Part shown: in pieces, positions 27,468 to 31,445 of the stretch
Layout of the letters: every line of letters starts with the position of its first letter
Position numbering within the stretch: position 1 is the stretch's first letter
Assembly: GCA_001600495.1 (NCBI GenBank)
Contig: BCKE01000080.1
Location: 70,280-101,724 of the forward strand
Length of the DNA: 31,445 nucleotides
Direction: 5' to 3'
From: Pilasporangium apinafurcum
Taxonomy: Eukaryota; Oomycota; Peronosporomycetes; Pythiales; Pythiaceae
Translations under genes and position numbers: made by a program
Notes under the pieces: generated by a model
Told to the model about the DNA's origin: nothing
The model's input: the letters and a program-made list of their open reading frames with translations, nothing else
Databases searched by the model: none

Positions 27468-29461
27468 GGTGTCGTAATTGGGTGATTCAGACCAGACTGG
27501 ACCTTGTTTGTGGTTTATGGATGATTTTGTATGTTATTGGTATCTGGTCTGGTATATCGTACGTGGCCAACATGATGACGCGTGTGTATAATATTTCCAT
27601 CTCTTTCTGCTTGTTGCCTGCAGTGGTACAGCCTTCGTCTCTCCAAGTGGTGATTAGCTAATTTTGTTCAGTAAGTCTTTGGAAATTAAAAACGTGAGGT
27701 GCTTCAGAGAGTACCACATGCGAAACCGAGCTTTTGATCTCGGAAACAAGCATGCATTTCTTACATCGCTTGTAAAATTTTGTCTAATATGCGTTTTTTT
27801 CTCTGCTTTAGTAGGTGAATCGACACATCAACAAATGCATTTCTTATCATCATCCAGCTATATATTCTCCCATTTCCTTCAGTTTTGGGCTAGAATTATT
27901 TCGTTTTTCTTTCGGCTGAATATGTTGCAAGGTTCCTCTCTCACCCAGTCTCTGGACAAAAAAAAAAGCACAATCTTTTTCAATTTGCATCCTGTGCTGG
28001 CGTGACAAGAGTTACAGATATTTTGTGGCCGAAGGTGGGCGCTGATGGTGGTGAAAACAAGAAAAAAAAAAGAAACACAACAAAAACAAGTACACGAAGC
28101 ATGTCAGCATAACAGAGGAGTCAGAGAACCCCTACCTGTCTCTTCTGCCTGTTTGTAGCGATCAGACTTGAGACCTGCTTTTGGTGACACTAGATTTGTG
28201 CTACTCAAGATTGGCTGGCATGAGAGACCAATCACAGCCATATCCTTGAAGGAATCACCTGTGTTGCTCATGAAGTGGTTCCTGGCAAGCTCGAGTTTAC
28301 AGTATCGTCACAAGGCCGTGGAAGAGGTGATATTATGGGGACTGCTGTTTGCGCAAAGTGTAAGCGTGGACTCTCAGAAGACTAATCTCACTTCAGTTTT
28401 CTTTGATAACAAGTTGTTCGGAGAAGAGCACCACCGTTCTTTGCAGTGTGAGACCATTAAGAACAGAATGTACCCATAACTGATGGCATTTGGACCAATC
28501 ACTATCAAGAGATCAGGTAGCTTAGCATGTATCAGCAGGCCAACATGCCAAATTAAAATGCGATACATGCTTTGGGGTCTCTCCTCACCATAGTGATGTT
28601 CTGATGATGACTAAGAGACCTGCAGCACCAGTACATACCGCTGTTATATACTTTCCGAGTGTTGGCGGAAAATGCATCAATGAGTAAAACAATAATGTTT
28701 TATTTTGTTTTTTGTTCACATGCACATGCTCACAGACAATAGTGCAGGTTGCTTCGCATTAATCTAAAGTTCTAGGCGGTACTGTGAGTTCAAATCTACA
28801 AAGGTAGATGTACTTGAAGAGTTGCGTCCATGAGAAGAGTAACCAACTTCGCTCAGTCACTTTCAAAGAGAACTGATACAGGGAGTGTTTTTCGTTTCAG
28901 CGTGAATCGACTACCTGACTTAACTTATAAAGAAAACAGCGAGATCCATCACCTTGACTCCGTCCGCTCTCATCCAGCGACGCTTTACTCCATACCGACC
29001 AGAATATGGGCAGCAGTTTTATGAGCTTGAGACCAGACCTTGGTCGTTTGATCATTTTTCTTTTTCATGCCTTGCATCGACCTGGTTCCATCGCTGCTAG
29101 TTGTTGGTCAACCGCTTTAACCAATCAAAGAGTCGAATTGGGTACACACATGAAGCGGATACTTCAATTCAGCCAATCAATGGCCTTTATTTAACCAACG
29201 CGACTAAGAATTTCGCTAGTCGTCTTTGAGACCATCCGAATCACCCACTTGAACTCACATTCTGTCCAGTAGAAGACGATGAACATTGGCCCGTGGGTCA
29301 GGGAGATAGGAGCTTTCATGTTCCATTGAGATGATCGGGGAGATGGTACTGTGAGGCTGGCCATTTTTTGCTGAGGTAGGGTGACTTAGTGCATGTACTG
29401 GACTGTCGTTTGCGGCAACTTCTTGCAAATCCAGAAACGCAACTTTGGTACTTTTCAGAAA
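27468..29461. other. Gene-poor region of about 2 kb
   Basis: Contains an A-rich stretch near 28060-28085 and unsupported frames at 27664-28005, 28168-28479 and 28830-29024 (all +). The frame at 28168 has a faint resemblance to a Copia-type RNase H region (a W-L segment then F-D-N), too weak to call. No confirmed gene. Confidence 0.4.
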
Positions 29462-29477
29462 GCTCACTTTCACTTTT
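29462..29477 (+). promoter_or_regulatory. Inr/FPR-like core promoter of SulP transporter 2
   Basis: GCTCACTTTCACTTTT has 13 of 16 matches to the oomycete consensus and ends 49 bp before the ATG at 29527. Confidence 0.55.
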
Positions 29478-29526
29478 GCCACCAAGCTCCATTGACGCAA
29501 AGACAAGGAAGCACTTTCAAGCAGTC

Positions 29527-31445
29527 ATGGTGACGCACCGACGCAGCAATAACCTCAATTCACCTGCACTTGGCGATGAACAGCAAAAGCCTGGTCTGCA
29601 GATCAACCGCTTTTCAGCCCCGAAGAAGACATGGAAAGAGCGTGCCACGCATTACATGCCAATCATCGATTGGTTGGGAAACTACAAAATCAAGCGCGAT
29701 CTCAAACAGGATATCATTGCCGGGATCACCGTTGCGATGATGCTCATCCCACAAGAAGTGTCGCTCTCGACCATTATGGACGTGCCAGCACATCACGGGC
29801 TCTACACAGCCGCTACTGCTCCGTTGGTATACGCGATATTCGGTTCATCGACGGTGCTGTCGGTGGCCAGTGGGTCGGAAGTGAGTTTGTTGGTGGGTAC
29901 GATCCTGTCAGATATTGAAGATGAAGATGAGCGTGTCGCCACTGGTGTGTTGTATGCATTTCTCTCTGGGTGCATCTTGTTGATCGTGCGGTTTCTGAAT
30001 TTGAGCCAGATCGCCGACTTTTTCTCGCGTCCTGTCATGGGCGGATTTGTGTCGGCCGGTGGTATTTTGATCGCATTGGCTCAAGTTGCCAATTGGTGGG
30101 GTGTCAAGATTGAATCTTCTGACTATCCTCCAGTGAATATTTATCGTTTGTTCTCTGTGATTGGGGACACGAATGGTAATAGTTTCTGGGTCGGCACAAT
30201 CTCAATCATCTTCTTGATTGCACTTCGCATGTTCAAGAAGAGGTACTTCCCCAACTCTCACTCGAGCACGCTTTTTGAAGCTGACAAGCAGGATTCGAAA
30301 TCGGAAGAAGCAGAAGAAATCCTCACACCTGTTCGTGATGAAGGAGTAGCACCTCCCAACCACAGCAGTCATGGATTCTCGTTAACAGACCAACAGTACA
30401 TCAGCATGGAAACTGCTCGCGCGGCAGAACGTACTCGACGTGGTCAAGAAGCGCCTGTCAATAGATTCAACCCAAAATCGACTCCTCTACGCGTTTTGGT
30501 ATTCATCCTTCGTACGATCTGCGACTTGGGTCCATTGATTGTCTGCATCGGCGGTGGTCTGGTTGGATATGCTCTCGGACCAAAACACATTAAGCTCACC
30601 GGTGATATTCCCAGTGGTTTCCCGGCTCCGGAAGTACCATGGTATGGATATAACAACCATTTGATCCATACCAACTTCGGAACCATTCTTTTGAACGCAC
30701 TGACAATTGTCGTGGTTGTGTTCTTGTCGAGTATCGCCATGGCCAAGCGATTGGCAATCTATAAAGGTGAAGACATCAACACTGACCAAGAACTGACTGG
30801 TTTGGGTGTGGCCAGTATTGTTTGTGGATTCTTCCAAGCTATGCCTCCTACCGGTGCCATGTCACGAACAGCTGTCAACTTCCAAAATGCGCGTACACAA
30901 TTGTCTTCGATCATCACGACTTTGATCATCATCTTGTCACTCTACGCGTTGACAGGAACCTTGTACTACTTGCCACGAGCCACACTTGCTTCTATTATCA
31001 TCACGGCGGGTATGACACTGGTCGAGCTTAAGGAAGCCAAATGGTTGTACAAGGTCCGCAAGGATGAGTTTGTTGTCTGGACACTATCATTCGTCTTGAC
31101 ATTCTGTCTTGGTGTGCTCGATGGCTTGATTGCCTCCCTCATCGTCTCTGTGTTGGCGCTCATGTACAAGTCTAAGACGTCACCTGTAGTGATTCTCGGT
31201 GAATTAGACAACGGTAGTTTGGTTGATCGCACAGCTTACGCAGAAGCCAAGCATTTGGATGATGTCGTCGCTGTTCGTGTTGAGAGTTCACTCTTCTTTG
31301 CAAATTGTGAGCGTGTTGCTGTCTTCATTGACAATGAGATTGCGCGTCTGCGTTACGAGGGCATTCGTGTGCGCGGGGTCGTGATCGATTCTCAATATAT
31401 GAATGATATGGATGCCACAACGATTCAAGTGCTTTCGGATGTACA
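29527..31445 (+). CDS. SulP/SLC26-family anion transporter 2, 3' end beyond window
   Basis: 639 codons are visible and the frame is open at the window edge. The protein aligns along its length with SulP 1: IIAGITVAMMLIPQEVSLST, GLYTAATAPLVY, FFSRPVMGGFVSAGGI, SSIAMAKRLAIYKG, DQELTGLGVASIVCGFFQ and RTAVNFQNARTQLSS. The STAS domain begins near 31255 (VVAVRVESSLFFANCERV) and is cut off. The loop between TM7 and TM8 is about 80 residues, against about 310 in SulP 1, but still acidic and Ser-rich. The start follows the promoter match and precedes a short hydrophilic N-terminus. No intron is seen. Confidence 0.93.
   Translation, partial: MVTHRRSNNLNSPALGDEQQKPGLQINRFSAPKKTWKERATHYMPIIDWLGNYKIKRDLKQDIIAGITVAMMLIPQEVSLSTIMDVPAHHGLYTAATAPLVYAIFGSSTVLSVASGSEVSLLVGTILSDIEDEDERVATGVLYAFLSGCILLIVRFLNLSQIADFFSRPVMGGFVSAGGILIALAQVANWWGVKIESSDYPPVNIYRLFSVIGDTNGNSFWVGTISIIFLIALRMFKKRYFPNSHSSTLFEADKQDSKSEEAEEILTPVRDEGVAPPNHSSHGFSLTDQQYISMETARAAERTRRGQEAPVNRFNPKSTPLRVLVFILRTICDLGPLIVCIGGGLVGYALGPKHIKLTGDIPSGFPAPEVPWYGYNNHLIHTNFGTILLNALTIVVVVFLSSIAMAKRLAIYKGEDINTDQELTGLGVASIVCGFFQAMPPTGAMSRTAVNFQNARTQLSSIITTLIIILSLYALTGTLYYLPRATLASIIITAGMTLVELKEAKWLYKVRKDEFVVWTLSFVLTFCLGVLDGLIASLIVSVLALMYKSKTSPVVILGELDNGSLVDRTAYAEAKHLDDVVAVRVESSLFFANCERVAVFIDNEIARLRYEGIRVRGVVIDSQYMNDMDATTIQVLSDV

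Noticed and set aside
28168-28479. Possible Copia-type RNase H fragment in a 103-codon frame
   Set aside because: Only a W-L segment and an F-D-N triplet recall that domain. No integrase, reverse transcriptase or long terminal repeat is visible nearby.
1-31445. tRNA, rRNA and CRISPR arrays
   Set aside because: No cloverleaf-like A/B-box arrangement, rRNA wording or regularly spaced repeats were seen by eye on either strand.

Overview
The window looks like nuclear DNA from an oomycete (Stramenopila). Genes are compact with short GT-AG introns (61-96 nt). Nine genes carry, 20-75 bp upstream of the chosen ATG, a sequence close to the oomycete core promoter consensus (Inr plus flanking element, GCTCATTYYNCAWTTT). 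The protein set also fits: Xi-class glutathionyl-hydroquinone reductases, MscL channels, SulP transporters, a three-repeat MYB and a PHD/TAZ-like regulator. The species cannot be named from the sequence alone.

Layout. 1-230 is one arm of a 230-bp inverted repeat whose other arm is 19988-20217. 1214-2026 (-) encodes a PX-like protein without a RING. 4326-8412 (-) holds three tandem glutathionyl-hydroquinone reductase (GHR) genes. 8600-10363 (-) is a decayed IS607-type transposon: a serine-recombinase (tnpA) relic overlapping a TnpB/Fanzor-type nuclease relic. 10614-10695 (-) is a GHR fragment, and 10986-12115 (+) is a fourth, more canonical GHR. 12838-13752 and 14164-15003 (+) are two more PX-like genes, the first with a full RING-H2 and the second with a broken RING. 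15435-16327 (-) is an R1R2R3 MYB. 17295-19193 (-) holds two tandem MscL genes with C-terminal zinc ribbons. 19600-19987 (-) is a second relic of the IS607/Fanzor family. 20491-23517 (+) is a SulP transporter with a very large cytoplasmic insert. 23739-25641 (-) is a decayed Fanzor nuclease of a different lineage. 26022-27467 (+) is the PHD plus TAZ-like gene. 27468-29461 is largely gene-poor. 29527 to the window end (+) is a second, truncated SulP gene.

The most interesting theme is a cluster of three eukaryotic TnpB-descended (Fanzor-type) nuclease loci within about 17 kb. One still has its IS607-like serine recombinase next to it, and two share a structured non-coding 3' end that could be the remains of a guide-RNA scaffold. 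All three appear inactive (stops, frameshifts, loss of an apparent catalytic Asp). The host genes are mostly tandem families (GHR, PX, MscL, SulP), so local duplication is the main way this region has grown. All coordinates, splice sites and motif matches were worked out by hand reading; no database search was run.
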